Shown one piece after another: positions 25,846-34,653 of a DNA stretch of 64,000 bases. Source of the stretch: DATJZG01 sp035499295. GTDB lineage: Bacteria > Myxococcota > Myxococcia > Myxococcales > Anaeromyxobacteraceae. Positions within the stretch are counted from its first letter, which is position 1; each line of letters opens with the position of its first letter. The stretch is taken from the NCBI GenBank assembly GCA_035499295.1, contig DATJZG010000170.1:49752-113751 (forward strand). The letters run 5' to 3'. The notes under the pieces were generated by a model. It saw nothing but the letters and a program-made list of their open reading frames with translations. It was not told where the DNA came from and made no database searches. The position numbers and the translations under genes were made by a program.

Positions 25846-26568
25846 GTGACGGCGCCGGTCCTGGCGATGGAGCGCGTCTCCAAGGTGTACCGCCTGCCGG
25901 GCGGCGCGAGCTACGCCGCGCTGCGCGAGGTGACGGCGGTCGTGGGCCCGGGTCGGGCCGTGGCCATCACCGGCCGCAGCGGCTCCGGGAAGTCGACCCT
26001 CCTCCACCTCGCCTCCGGCATCGACCGGCCCACCTCGGGGGAGGTGCACCTGCTCGGCCGCGACCTCGGCGCGCTCGGCGACCGGGAGCGCACCCTCCTT
26101 CGCCGCAGCTCGGTGGGCCTGGTCTTCCAGTTCTTCCACCTCCTGCCTCACCTCTCGGTTCTCGACAACGTGCTCGTGCCCTCCCTCATCGCCGGGCTCG
26201 ACCCGAGGGGAGAGGAGCGACGGGCCCGGGCCCTCCTCGAGCGCGTCGGCCTCGGCCCCCGGGCGAGACAGCCGGTGCAGGAGCTCTCCGGGGGGGAGAT
26301 GCAGCGCGTCGCCATCTGCCGGGCGCTCCTGCGGGAGCCGCGCCTGCTGCTCGCCGACGAGCCCACCGGCAACCTCGACGAGGAGAACGGACTCAAGGTG
26401 ATGGAGCTCCTGCTCGCGCTCGCCCGCGAGAAGGGCGCGGCGCTCGTCTACGTCACCCACAGCCGCGAGCTCGCCGCCCTCGCCGACGAGTCCTGGAGCC
26501 TCCACAGCGGAGTGCTCGAGACGGCCCCTGGCGGGCGGGCCGCCGCGAGGGAGCGGACCTCCCGGTGA
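25846..26568 (+). CDS. ABC transporter ATPase, LolD/AttE-like
   Basis: A 240-residue ATP-binding subunit of a MacB/LolCDE-type exporter. Walker A is GRSGSGKSTLLH at about 43-54, the Q-loop is GLVFQFFHLLPHLSV, the signature is LSGGEMQRVAICRALL, and Walker B is LLLADEPTGNLDEENG with the H-loop in YVTHSREL. The GTG start at 25846 lies 5 bases after GGGAGAGGGG; an ATG at 25867 is possible but less well placed. The TGA overlaps the GTG of the permease by four bases. Together with the downstream permease and lipocalin-like protein it resembles the AttEFGH system. Confidence 0.93.
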   Translation: MTAPVLAMERVSKVYRLPGGASYAALREVTAVVGPGRAVAITGRSGSGKSTLLHLASGIDRPTSGEVHLLGRDLGALGDRERTLLRRSSVGLVFQFFHLLPHLSVLDNVLVPSLIAGLDPRGEERRARALLERVGLGPRARQPVQELSGGEMQRVAICRALLREPRLLLADEPTGNLDEENGLKVMELLLALAREKGAALVYVTHSRELAALADESWSLHSGVLETAPGGRAAARERTSR

Positions 26569-29093
26569 CGCGCTACCTGTGGCGGGCCGCGGCGGGCCAT
26601 CTTCGCGGAGGCTTCGCCCTCCTCGCGCTCTCGGCCCTCGGGGTCGCGCTCGGCGTCGGCGCGGTCCTCTCCATCCGCCTCCTCAACCAGGGGGCGCTCG
26701 GCGCCTTCGCCGGGACGGTGCGCGCCGTGAGCGGGGAGGCGAGCCTGGAGGTGGTGGGGACCTCGCCCTCCTTCCCGGAGGAGCTCTTCCCCGCCATCCT
26801 CGCGGAGCCGGGGGTGACCGCCGCCGTTCCGCTCACCCGCACCGAGGCCGCCGTCGAGGGGGCGAGGCCCCCCCTCTTCCTCGAGGTCCTGGGGGTGGAC
26901 CTGTTCGCACCGGCGCGGCTCCCCTTCGAGGGCAAGGAGCTCCCGGTGGCCGCGGCGCTCTCCGAGCCGGGCTGGGTCGCCGTCGGCCCCGAGCTGGCGC
27001 GCGAGCGCGGGTGGAGGGTGGGGGATCGAATCGCCGTTTCCTCCGGCAGCCGGCGCGTCACCCTGGTGGTGGGCGGCCTCGTCGACTTCCGCCGGTTGAG
27101 CCCGCTCGCCAGCCGCCGCCTCGCCGTCATGGACATCGCGCAGGCCCAGTCCCTCTTCGGGCTCGCCGGCCGACTCCACGAGGTCGACCTGGTGCTCGAG
27201 AAGGGGGCGAGCCCGGCGGAGGTGGCGTCGCGCCTCTCCCGCCGCCTCGGCCCGTCGGTGCGGGTGCTCTCGCCCGAGCAGCGCGTCTCGGAGGCGTCGG
27301 GCCTTCTCGCCGCCTTCCGCCTGAACCTCACCGCACTCTCCCTCGTCAGCCTGCTCGTGGGTGGGTTCCTCGTGTACGGGAGCACCCAGGCGGCGCTGGT
27401 GCGCCGGCGCGAGGAGATGGGGCTCCTGCGCTCCGTCGGGGCCACCCGCGCTCAGGTCCTCGCCCTCCTCCTCCTCGAGGCGGCGCTCCTCGGGGCCGCC
27501 GGAACCGCGGTCGGGATCCCGCTCGGCTGGCTTGCCGCGCGGCTCGAGCTAAGGAACGTGAGCGGGACGGTGGAGAACCTCTACCTGCTCGAGGGGATCG
27601 AGAAGGTGTCCCTCGGCGCCGGGGAGGTGGCGGTGGCGGCGGGCCTGGGGCTCCTCGGCGCCGTCCTGGGGGCGCTCCTGCCCGCTCTCGAAGTTGCGCG
27701 CCGCGACCCGCGCTCCCTCCTCGCCTCGCTCACCCTGGAGGAGCGGACTTCGCGCTCCGCCGCCCCCCTGCTCGGGCTCGCAGTGGCGCTCGTCCCCGCG
27801 GCCCTCGGCGCCTACGCCGTCCTCTCGCCCCGCCACCCCTGGGCCGGTTTCGTGCTCGCCCTCGCGGCCACCCTCGCCTTGCCGCTCGCCGCGCCCTGCC
27901 TGGTGCGCTCGCTCTCGAGGCTGCCAGGCCCGCGCCGCTTCTCGGCCGGCTACGGCGCTCGCACCCTGCCCCTCCACCTCACCTCGTCGGCGGTGGCAGT
28001 GGGGGCGCTCGCGGTCGCGGTGGCGATGCTCACCGGGGTCACCGTGATGGTGGAGAGCTTCCGGGACACTGTGGTGGACTGGCTCGACGCCACCATCCGC
28101 GCCGACGTGTACGTCACCACGCCCACCTGGAGCCGGGCGCGGGGGGAAGCCACGCTCTCGCCCGAGGTGCTCCGGAGGATGGCGGCGACCTCCGGCGCCG
28201 TGCGCGTCGACGTCGTCCGCCAGACCTTCGCCCGGGTGCGCGGTCGCCGGGTGAGCGTGCTCGGCGTCCCGGCGGGCGCGCCGGGCGCGGAGGGCCGGGT
28301 CCGGGTCCTCGGGGGCGGGGCGGGGGCGGTGTTCGGGCGCCTCGCCTCCCGCGGGGAAGCGCTCGTGAGCGAGCCCCTGGCGCGCAAGGCCGGCCTGTGG
28401 CCCGGCGACAGCGTGCGGATCGAGGGGCCGCGCGGGGAGGCGGCCGTGCCCGTCGCCGGGGTGTACTACGACTACGGCTCGGAGGCGGGCACGGTGATGC
28501 TCGACCTCGCCACCTTCGCCCGCATCTTCGGCGCCGGAGGGCCTTCCAACGCCGCCCTGTTCCTCGCCCCGGGGGTGGCTGTGGAACCGGCGGTGGGCCG
28601 CCTCAGGGCCGAGCTCGCCGACGAGGCGGTGGTGGTGCGCTCGAACCGCGGGCTGCGCGCCGAGGTGCTCGCCATCTTCGAGCAGACGTTCGCGGTGACG
28701 AGGCTGCTGCGGGTGATGGGGCTCGTCATCGCGGTGTCCGGCGTCCTCCTCACGCTCCTCGTCGCCGCCCGGGAGCGCCGGGCGGAGACGGCGCTCTACC
28801 GGGCGCTCGGCGCCACCCGGCTGCAGGCCTTCCTGGTGTTCGCCGGCAAGGGGTTGGGGATAAGCCTCCTCGGCACGCTCCTCGGCTTCGCCGGAGGCGC
28901 GGCCCTGGCCGGGATCCTGGTGCGGGTGGTGAACCGCGACTTCTTCGGCTGGACGCTCGAGCTCCACTGGCCTCTCTCGGCGCTCGCGCTCCAGGCGCTC
29001 GCCATCGTGGCGGCGGGCCTCCTCGCGAGCCTCTACCCCGCGGTGCGGGCGAGCGACGCCCCGGCGACGGAGCTCTCGCGCGATGCGCTCTAG
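26565..29093 (+). CDS. FtsX/MacB-type ABC transporter permease, two fused halves
   Basis: An 842-residue inner-membrane permease. Helix 1 is LLALSALGVALGVGAVLSIR near 20-40, followed by a large periplasmic domain (about 45-245). An FtsX core of three helices lies around 255-390 (ends GALLPALEVARRDP), then more helices from 395 on. A second periplasmic domain spans about 500-690 and a second FtsX core about 700-835 (RERRAETALYRALGATRLQA, ends LYPAVRASDAPATEL). This fused layout equals AttF plus AttG in one chain, as in LolE-like ABC exporters of the AttEFGH group. GTG start, coupled to the ATPase; the stop overlaps the next gene by 11 bases. Confidence 0.92.
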   Translation: MTRYLWRAAAGHLRGGFALLALSALGVALGVGAVLSIRLLNQGALGAFAGTVRAVSGEASLEVVGTSPSFPEELFPAILAEPGVTAAVPLTRTEAAVEGARPPLFLEVLGVDLFAPARLPFEGKELPVAAALSEPGWVAVGPELARERGWRVGDRIAVSSGSRRVTLVVGGLVDFRRLSPLASRRLAVMDIAQAQSLFGLAGRLHEVDLVLEKGASPAEVASRLSRRLGPSVRVLSPEQRVSEASGLLAAFRLNLTALSLVSLLVGGFLVYGSTQAALVRRREEMGLLRSVGATRAQVLALLLLEAALLGAAGTAVGIPLGWLAARLELRNVSGTVENLYLLEGIEKVSLGAGEVAVAAGLGLLGAVLGALLPALEVARRDPRSLLASLTLEERTSRSAAPLLGLAVALVPAALGAYAVLSPRHPWAGFVLALAATLALPLAAPCLVRSLSRLPGPRRFSAGYGARTLPLHLTSSAVAVGALAVAVAMLTGVTVMVESFRDTVVDWLDATIRADVYVTTPTWSRARGEATLSPEVLRRMAATSGAVRVDVVRQTFARVRGRRVSVLGVPAGAPGAEGRVRVLGGGAGAVFGRLASRGEALVSEPLARKAGLWPGDSVRIEGPRGEAAVPVAGVYYDYGSEAGTVMLDLATFARIFGAGGPSNAALFLAPGVAVEPAVGRLRAELADEAVVVRSNRGLRAEVLAIFEQTFAVTRLLRVMGLVIAVSGVLLTLLVAARERRAETALYRALGATRLQAFLVFAGKGLGISLLGTLLGFAGGAALAGILVRVVNRDFFGWTLELHWPLSALALQALAIVAAGLLASLYPAVRASDAPATELSRDAL

Positions 29094-30192
29094 CCTCCCT
29101 CTCGTCCTCGCCGCCGCCCTGGCCGGGCAGGGGGCGCAAGGGCCCTCCTGGACCGCGGCCGCCCCCGGTTACCCCTGGTCGTTCCCGCGCGACCACTCCT
29201 CCCACCCCGGCTACCGCAACGAGTGGTGGTACTTCACCGGGATCGTGGAATCGGAGCCGCCGGGCCGCCGCTTCGCCTACCAGCTCACCTTCTTCCGGGT
29301 GGGCCTCGTGCCGGGGACGCCTCCCTTCGCCTCGGCGTGGGCGGCCGGTTCCCTGCTCATGGCGCACGCGGCCACGACCGACCTCGAGAGCGGCGAGCAC
29401 CGCTTCTCGGAGGCGCTCTACCGGGCGGCTCCGCTCCTGGCGGGGTTCGGCGCGCCCGGGGACCCGCTGCTCGCGGATTGCCCGGGCCCGCCGGGGACGG
29501 GCGGGCGCTGGGAGGCGCGCCTGGAAGGCGGCCGCTTCCGCCTCTCCATGCAGGACCGGCGGCAGGGGATGGCGCTCGCGCTCGACCTCGTCGCGGACGG
29601 GGTGCCCGTCCTGGAGGGGCCCGGCGGCCTCTCGCGCAAGTCGGCGCGGGAGGGCTTCGCGAGCCTCTACTACAGCTTGCCGCGGCTCGCCACCCGGGGG
29701 ACCCTCACCGTCGACGGGAAGGAATGGCCCGTTCGCGGCGTGAGCTGGATGGACAAGGAGTTCGGGTCGTCCCAGCTCGCGCCCGACCAGGCCGGGTGGG
29801 ACTGGTTCGCGCTCCGGCTCTCCGACGGGCGCGACCTCATGCTCTACCTCCTCCGCCGGAGGGACGGGACCCCGGACCTCCAGGCCGGCACGCTCGTCGA
29901 CCGTTCTGGCCGACCGACCTACCTGGGCGAAGGCGACTTCCGGGTCCGCGCCACGGGAAGGTGGCGGAGCCCGGCGACCGGGGCCGAGTACCCGGCCGGA
30001 TGGCAGGTCGAGGTGCCGGCGGCGGGGATCTCGTTGCGCGTTCGCCCCTGGGTCGCCGACCAGGAGAACCGCGGCGGGCGGGGGCCGCACTACTGGGAGG
30101 GCGCGGTGGAGGTCCAGGGTCCCCTCGGCCCGTCCGGGGAGGGCTTCGTGGAGCTGACGGGATACGGCGAGGGGAACCGCCCGCCCATCTGA
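29083..30192 (+). CDS. CrtC/AttH-like lipocalin-fold secreted protein
   Basis: A 369-residue protein with an N-terminal signal peptide (MRSSLPLVLAAALAGQGAQ). The hydroxyneurosporene-synthase/AttH fold is marked by GYRNEWWYFTGIVE near 45-58, FAYQLTFFRVGL, the WMDKEFGSSQLAPDQAGWDW block near 222-241, and a C-terminal YWEGAVEV. It is the periplasmic partner of the AttEFGH-type exporter encoded by the two upstream genes; its ATG lies inside the end of the permease gene. Substrate unknown; carotenoid hydratase activity is not implied, because no carotenoid genes are nearby. Confidence 0.88.
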   Translation: MRSSLPLVLAAALAGQGAQGPSWTAAAPGYPWSFPRDHSSHPGYRNEWWYFTGIVESEPPGRRFAYQLTFFRVGLVPGTPPFASAWAAGSLLMAHAATTDLESGEHRFSEALYRAAPLLAGFGAPGDPLLADCPGPPGTGGRWEARLEGGRFRLSMQDRRQGMALALDLVADGVPVLEGPGGLSRKSAREGFASLYYSLPRLATRGTLTVDGKEWPVRGVSWMDKEFGSSQLAPDQAGWDWFALRLSDGRDLMLYLLRRRDGTPDLQAGTLVDRSGRPTYLGEGDFRVRATGRWRSPATGAEYPAGWQVEVPAAGISLRVRPWVADQENRGGRGPHYWEGAVEVQGPLGPSGEGFVELTGYGEGNRPPI

Positions 30193-30556
30193 GGCACCGC
30201 TCGGCCGACCTCGCCCCCGGGGGAGCGCTCCCGGTGAGGTTCTCCACGAGTCGTGCCGGGGCTCTTGCGAACGGGCACAACCTCCCGCATTCTCCACGGC
30301 CGTGAACGGCGCCCGGGACCCTGATGGGGCGGAGGTTGCGAGGGTGCCGGCCGTGGGGGCGACGGCAGGATCGCGCCCCGGTCGGCGTTCCACTCCCCGT
30401 CATCCGGGGCGCACCCGCTCGCCGCCTCGGGCATCCTCGGGGCACCGAGCGCTTACGAGGAGCCGGGCTCGGCCGCGCCGGGCGGGTCCGCCGCGGCACC
30501 TCTCGGGGATCGGCTCGACCTCCGTCGGTCGGATCGTCGGATAGGGAGAAGGGGAG
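30193..30556. other. 364-base gap after the Att-like operon and before pgi
   Basis: No coding character. It begins with the terminator-like palindromes described separately, then has a GTGCC/GGCAC inverted repeat around 30254-30277 and two copies of TTCTCCACG about 50 bases apart. A purine-rich site, GGGAGAAGGGGAG, ends the gap. The pgi promoter must lie here, but I cannot place it. Confidence 0.4.
30208..30240 (+). terminator. Nested palindromes, probable end of the Att-like operon
   Basis: Outer stem ACCTC (30208-30212) / GAGGT (30236-30240) encloses CCCCCGGGGG and the perfect 12-bp palindrome GGGAGCGCTCCC (30221-30232), starting 16 bases after the attH-like stop codon. No T tract follows. 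Confidence 0.4.
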
Positions 30557-32518
30557 ATGGCGAAGAAGAGGCCGAGCAAGAAGCAGGGGAGAGCGGGCAA
30601 GCCCAAGGCGGCCGCCCGGGCGCGCCGGCCCTCCCGCAGGCCGGCGACGAAGGGCAGGCCGGAGAGGCGGTCCGGGGCGGCGGCGCGCGGAGCGCCGCGC
30701 AAGGCGGCCGCGCCCTCGCCGCCGGGAAGATCTCCGGCGCGCAAGGCCACGGGCGCGGAGGCCGTCCGCTCCGAGGCGGCTCCCCGGCCCAGGCCGCCGC
30801 CGAGCATCGGGCCCCAGGCTTTCGCCCTGCCCCCCGGCCTCGCCTCCGAGGTGAAGGGGACCGTCGACGAGTGGGCCGCCGGCGCCAAGATGGCGCGCCT
30901 GTGGAAGGGGGATGCCACCCTGTGGAGCGGGCGCGACGAGGACCGCTGGGTGGGGTGGCTCCGCATCATCGACCAGCAGCGGGCGCGCCGGGAGGAGTTC
31001 GGCCGGGTGGCGGAGGACGTGCGCCTGGCGGGCTTCTCGACCGTGGTCGTCCTGGGGATGGGCGGTTCGAGCCTGTGTCCCCACGTGGTCGCCCGCACCT
31101 TCGGGCGCCTTCCCGGGTTCCCGCAGCTCCTGGTGCTCGATTCCACCGTGCCGGCGCAGGTGCGCTCCCTGGAGAGGCAGCTCGACCTGCGGCGAACGCT
31201 CTTCGTGGTGGCCTCGAAGTCGGGGACCACCCTCGAGCCGGCGGTGCTCCTCGCCTACTTCCTCGACCGGGTGAAGAGCCTCATGGGCTCGGGGGCGGGG
31301 AGCCGGTTCCTCGCCATCACCGACCCGGGGACCGAGCTCGAGAAGCTCGCGGAGCGCGAGGGGTTTCGCAGCGTCTTCCACGGCCTCCCCAGCGTGGGCG
31401 GGCGCTACTCCGCGCTCTCGCACTTCGGGATGGTGCCGTCGGCGGCGATGGGCGTGGACGTGCCGCGCCTCATGGACCGGGCGGCGCTCATGGCGGACGC
31501 CTGTGCCGCCGACCGGCCCGCCTCCGACAACCCCGGCCTGGTCCTCGGGGTGGTGGTGGCGGCCGCCGCTCGCGGGGGAAGGGACAAGCTCACCCTGGTG
31601 TGCTCGCCCGGCATCGGGACGTTCGGGGACTGGCTCGAGCAGCTCTTGGCGGAATCGCTCGGCAAGCAGGGGCTGGGCGTGGTCCCCGTCGCCGGCGAGG
31701 CGCTCGGCACGCCGCGCTCCTACGGGGAGGACCGCGCCTTCTGCTACGTCCGCCTGGCCTCCGCGCCCGCGGCCGAGCAGGACAAGGCCGTGGCGGCGCT
31801 GGAGCGGGCCGGATTCCCGGTGATCCGCATCGACCTCGCGGACCCGAACGCGCTCGGCCAGGAGTTCTTCCGCTGGGAGGTGGCGACCGCGGTGGCGGGC
31901 GCGGTGCTGGGCGTGAATCCGTTCGACCAGCCGGACGTGGAGGCCGCCAAGGTGGCGGCGCGTCGGGTGACGGCCGCCTACGAGGACTCCGGAGCGCTGC
32001 CGCCCGAGTCGCCGTTCTGGGAGGGGGAGGGGTTGCGATTCTTCGCCGATCCGGCGAACGGGGAGGCGCTCCGGGCGGCGGCGCGGGAGCCGAGCGCAAG
32101 CGGCTGGCTCAAGGCCCACCTCGGGCGGCTCAAGAAAGGCGACTACTTCGCCCTGAACGCCTTCCTGGAGATGAGCCCGCAGAACGCTGCTCCCCTCGAG
32201 GAGATGCGGGAGGCGGTGCGGGCCTCCGCCAAGGTGGCGACCACCCTCGGCTACGGGCCGCGCTTCCTCCACTCCACCGGGCAGCTCCACAAGGGCGGCC
32301 CCAACACCGGTCTCTTCCTCGAGATCACCGCTGACGACGCCGAGCGGGTCGCCATCCCCGGCCGCCGCTACGACTTCGGGGTGCTGGCCCGGGCCCAGGC
32401 GCGGGGCGACTTCGACGTGCTCGCCGAGCGCGGGCGCCGCGCCCTGCGCGTGCACCTCGGGCCCGACGTGAAGGCCGGGCTCTCCGCCCTGCGACGCGCC
32501 CTTCTCAAGGCGGTGTGA
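30557..32518 (+). CDS. pgi: Glucose-6-phosphate isomerase (Tal-Pgi-type domain) with a histone-like basic tail
   Basis: A 653-residue protein. From about residue 90 it is a sugar-isomerase (double SIS) domain of the divergent type usually fused to transaldolase: GMGGSSLCPHVVARTF near 172, the phosphate-binding SKSGTTLEP near 219-227, and FLHSTGQLHKGGPNTGLFLE near the end. The transaldolase half is missing. In its place residues 1-83 are a Lys/Arg/Ala/Pro tail (26 of 83 residues are Lys or Arg), resembling histone H1 or Alba-type tails. The ATG at 30557 has a strong purine-rich site, so the tail is probably real. Role: glycolysis/gluconeogenesis, with possible nucleic-acid or polyphosphate association inferred from charge. 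Confidence 0.88.
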   Translation: MAKKRPSKKQGRAGKPKAAARARRPSRRPATKGRPERRSGAAARGAPRKAAAPSPPGRSPARKATGAEAVRSEAAPRPRPPPSIGPQAFALPPGLASEVKGTVDEWAAGAKMARLWKGDATLWSGRDEDRWVGWLRIIDQQRARREEFGRVAEDVRLAGFSTVVVLGMGGSSLCPHVVARTFGRLPGFPQLLVLDSTVPAQVRSLERQLDLRRTLFVVASKSGTTLEPAVLLAYFLDRVKSLMGSGAGSRFLAITDPGTELEKLAEREGFRSVFHGLPSVGGRYSALSHFGMVPSAAMGVDVPRLMDRAALMADACAADRPASDNPGLVLGVVVAAAARGGRDKLTLVCSPGIGTFGDWLEQLLAESLGKQGLGVVPVAGEALGTPRSYGEDRAFCYVRLASAPAAEQDKAVAALERAGFPVIRIDLADPNALGQEFFRWEVATAVAGAVLGVNPFDQPDVEAAKVAARRVTAAYEDSGALPPESPFWEGEGLRFFADPANGEALRAAAREPSASGWLKAHLGRLKKGDYFALNAFLEMSPQNAAPLEEMREAVRASAKVATTLGYGPRFLHSTGQLHKGGPNTGLFLEITADDAERVAIPGRRYDFGVLARAQARGDFDVLAERGRRALRVHLGPDVKAGLSALRRALLKAV

Positions 32519-32543
32519 CGGCTCCCGGGAGGGCGCCCGAGCT

Positions 32544-33956
32544 CTAGGGCTGCAACTCCGCCAGGATCTTGGGGTTCTCCTCGTCGACGGCGAGGAGCGA
32601 GTGGCACAGGGCGCAGTCCTGGGAGATCTCCTTCCCCTGGGCGTTCTTGTGGTCGCCGTCGTGGCACCGGAAGCACCCCGGTGCCTGGTCGTGCCCGAGG
32701 AAGGTCGGGTAGGTTCCCCAGGTGATCTTCATCTGCGGCCAGACGTTCCAGCAGTAGACGTTGCCGAGGGCATCGGCGGCGGCCTTCACCTTGGCCTCGA
32801 TCCCCGGGTAGGCGGCCGGGTCGAGCTTCCGGTAGAAGGCGACGAGCTGTGCCTCGATCCCGGCGCGCGCGGCGTCGTGGGAGGGGTAGGCCACCTGGAT
32901 GGCCTTCAGCCCCTCGCGCTTCACGAAAGGGAGCGAGGCGTCGATGTGACCGGAGAGGATTTCCTGGTCCACCTCGCGGTCCGGGCGGCGGAAGAGGTGG
33001 GTGGGTCGGTTGTGGCAGTCGATGCAATCCATCCGGCGCCAGGCCTCCGGCGGCGGGAGCGACTGGGGGCTGTCCTTGGTGCGGAAGAGCTCCTTGCGGC
33101 CGTTCGGGAAGGTGGCCTCCACCGTGGAGACGGTGGTGCGGTTCGGGTCGGACAGGTAACGCACCACCACGCCGGGGGCCACGTGGGCGTGGATGCCGCG
33201 CACCGGTCCCGCGGCCGTCTCGCCGCCGCCCACGTGCAGGAGCACCACCGTCTTCTTCGGGGTGTTCTTGTCGTCTTCCGCGTAGGAGGTGGTGACGTGG
33301 AGGCGGTCCCCGGAGAACTTGTAGGGCCAGTGACACTCCTCGCAGGTCTCGCGCGCCGGCCGCAGGTTGTGGATGGGGGTCGGGATGGGGCGCTGGTACA
33401 GGTTGAAGCTCACCGACACGAGCTGCCAGGCCCCGGAGAGCTTGGACTTCACGAACCAGGAGGCGCCCTCGCCGATGTGGCACTCGACGCAGGCCACTCG
33501 GGCGTGGGGCGAGCGCTGGTAGGCGGCGAACTCCGGATCCATCACCTTGTGGCAGGCGCCGCAGAAGGCGGGCGAGTCCATCACCTGCAGGCCCTTGTAG
33601 CCGGCGAGAGCGAGGATGAGGATGTTGAACCCGGTGAGGACGGCGAAGGCGATGACCCGGGCGCGAGTCCCGCGGTCGTTCAGGTCGACGACCGGCAGCG
33701 GGGGCACGGTTCCTCCCCTCTCGGCGGCGAGCCGCTCCCGGCGCCGCGCCAGGAAGCTCCCCACCGGGACGAGGAGGAGCCCGAGCACGAAGACTGCGGG
33801 GAGCACCAGGAAGGCGAAGATCCCGATGTAGGGGCTGCCCACGTAGCCGGCGATGGCCAGGACGGCGAGCCCGACGATGAGGGCGCCGGACACCGCCGCC
33901 AGCGAGGCGCCCAGCATGCCGAGAGCGGTTTGCGGGATCGTGGGCGTGTACTTCAT
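32544..33956 (-). CDS. NapC/NirT-like membrane cytochrome c with six heme motifs
   Basis: A 470-residue inner-membrane, periplasm-facing multiheme protein. Membrane helices lie at about 12-40, 43-70 and 101-122. CxxCH motifs are at 132-136, 156-160, 205-209, 311-315, 428-432 and 448-452. The first three with HKVMDPEFAAYQRSPHA and NLYQRPIPTP match the NapC/NirT quinol dehydrogenase family, which normally has four hemes and one helix, so both extra hemes and extra helices are unusual. Likely role: passes electrons from (mena)quinol to periplasmic partners. The start at 33956 gives MKYTPTIP; upstream in-frame sequence is not coding-like. It diverges from the iorAB-type operon across 220 bases. 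Confidence 0.88.
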   Translation of the reverse strand: MKYTPTIPQTALGMLGASLAAVSGALIVGLAVLAIAGYVGSPYIGIFAFLVLPAVFVLGLLLVPVGSFLARRRERLAAERGGTVPPLPVVDLNDRGTRARVIAFAVLTGFNILILALAGYKGLQVMDSPAFCGACHKVMDPEFAAYQRSPHARVACVECHIGEGASWFVKSKLSGAWQLVSVSFNLYQRPIPTPIHNLRPARETCEECHWPYKFSGDRLHVTTSYAEDDKNTPKKTVVLLHVGGGETAAGPVRGIHAHVAPGVVVRYLSDPNRTTVSTVEATFPNGRKELFRTKDSPQSLPPPEAWRRMDCIDCHNRPTHLFRRPDREVDQEILSGHIDASLPFVKREGLKAIQVAYPSHDAARAGIEAQLVAFYRKLDPAAYPGIEAKVKAAADALGNVYCWNVWPQMKITWGTYPTFLGHDQAPGCFRCHDGDHKNAQGKEISQDCALCHSLLAVDEENPKILAELQP

Positions 33957-34176
33957 GGGCGTTTCCTCCGGCGCCGAGGGGCCCCCCTCGGAGTGGCGCG
34001 TAGTCTCCCGCGCGCCCCCCGCGCCAGACAAGCAAATTGGCGCCGGGCCCGGGCGCGCTTCCGTGAGGCGGGGCGGACCCCCGTTGAACCCAATCGGGCA
34101 CTGCGGCGCGCGGGCCGGCTTCCGGCGCTAGCATGAGCGGCCGGGAGTTCGAGGTTAGAGGGTAAAGGAGATCGCC

Positions 34177-34653
34177 ATGCCCGCCTTCGCCCTGGAAGTG
34201 AACGGAGTCAAGCGGATCGCCGAGGTCGACGAGGACACTCCGCTCCTCTGGGTCCTCCGCGACGCGCTCGGGCTCACCGGGACCAAGTACGGGTGCGGGG
34301 TAGGCCAGTGCGGCGCCTGCACCGTGCTCCTCGACGGCTCGCCGGTTCGATCCTGCCGCCTGACGACGCGGGACGCGGTCGGCCACCGAGTCCTCACCAT
34401 CGAGGGGCTCTCGCCCGACGGCGGGCACCCGGTGCAGCGGGCCTGGGTGGCCGGCGAGGTGCCCCAGTGCGGCTACTGCCAGTCGGGGCAGATCCTCTCG
34501 GCGGTGGCGCTGCTCGCGAAGAACCCCCGCCCCACCGACGCGCAGATCGACGACGCCTTTCTCGGTCTCCTGTGCCGCTGTGGGACGTACAACCGCATTC
34601 GGGCGGCGGTGCACCGCGCCGCCGAGGAGATGCGGAAGGAGGCGAGGCCGTGA
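34177..34653 (+). CDS. [2Fe-2S] small subunit of a molybdenum hydroxylase, isoquinoline 1-oxidoreductase alpha-like
   Basis: A 158-residue two-cluster ferredoxin-like subunit. The plant-type cluster is CGVGQCGACTVLLDG at about residues 46-60, with a fourth Cys in RSCRLTT. The second cluster binds through CGYCQSGQ (about 105) and CRCGTYNRIRAA (about 139). It mediates electron flow from the Mo site of the large subunit. It has no signal peptide of its own. GTAAAGGAGA-type purine sequence precedes the ATG. Its TGA overlaps the large-subunit GTG. Confidence 0.92.
   Translation: MPAFALEVNGVKRIAEVDEDTPLLWVLRDALGLTGTKYGCGVGQCGACTVLLDGSPVRSCRLTTRDAVGHRVLTIEGLSPDGGHPVQRAWVAGEVPQCGYCQSGQILSAVALLAKNPRPTDAQIDDAFLGLLCRCGTYNRIRAAVHRAAEEMRKEARP

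Noticed and set aside
19774..26505. A 2243-residue open frame spanning the homocitrate-synthase-type gene, the fusion gene region and the divergent gap
   Set aside because: Only its last 377 residues show protein-family similarity; the rest is Arg/Pro/Gly-rich shadow reading of the fusion gene in another frame, as expected at this GC content.
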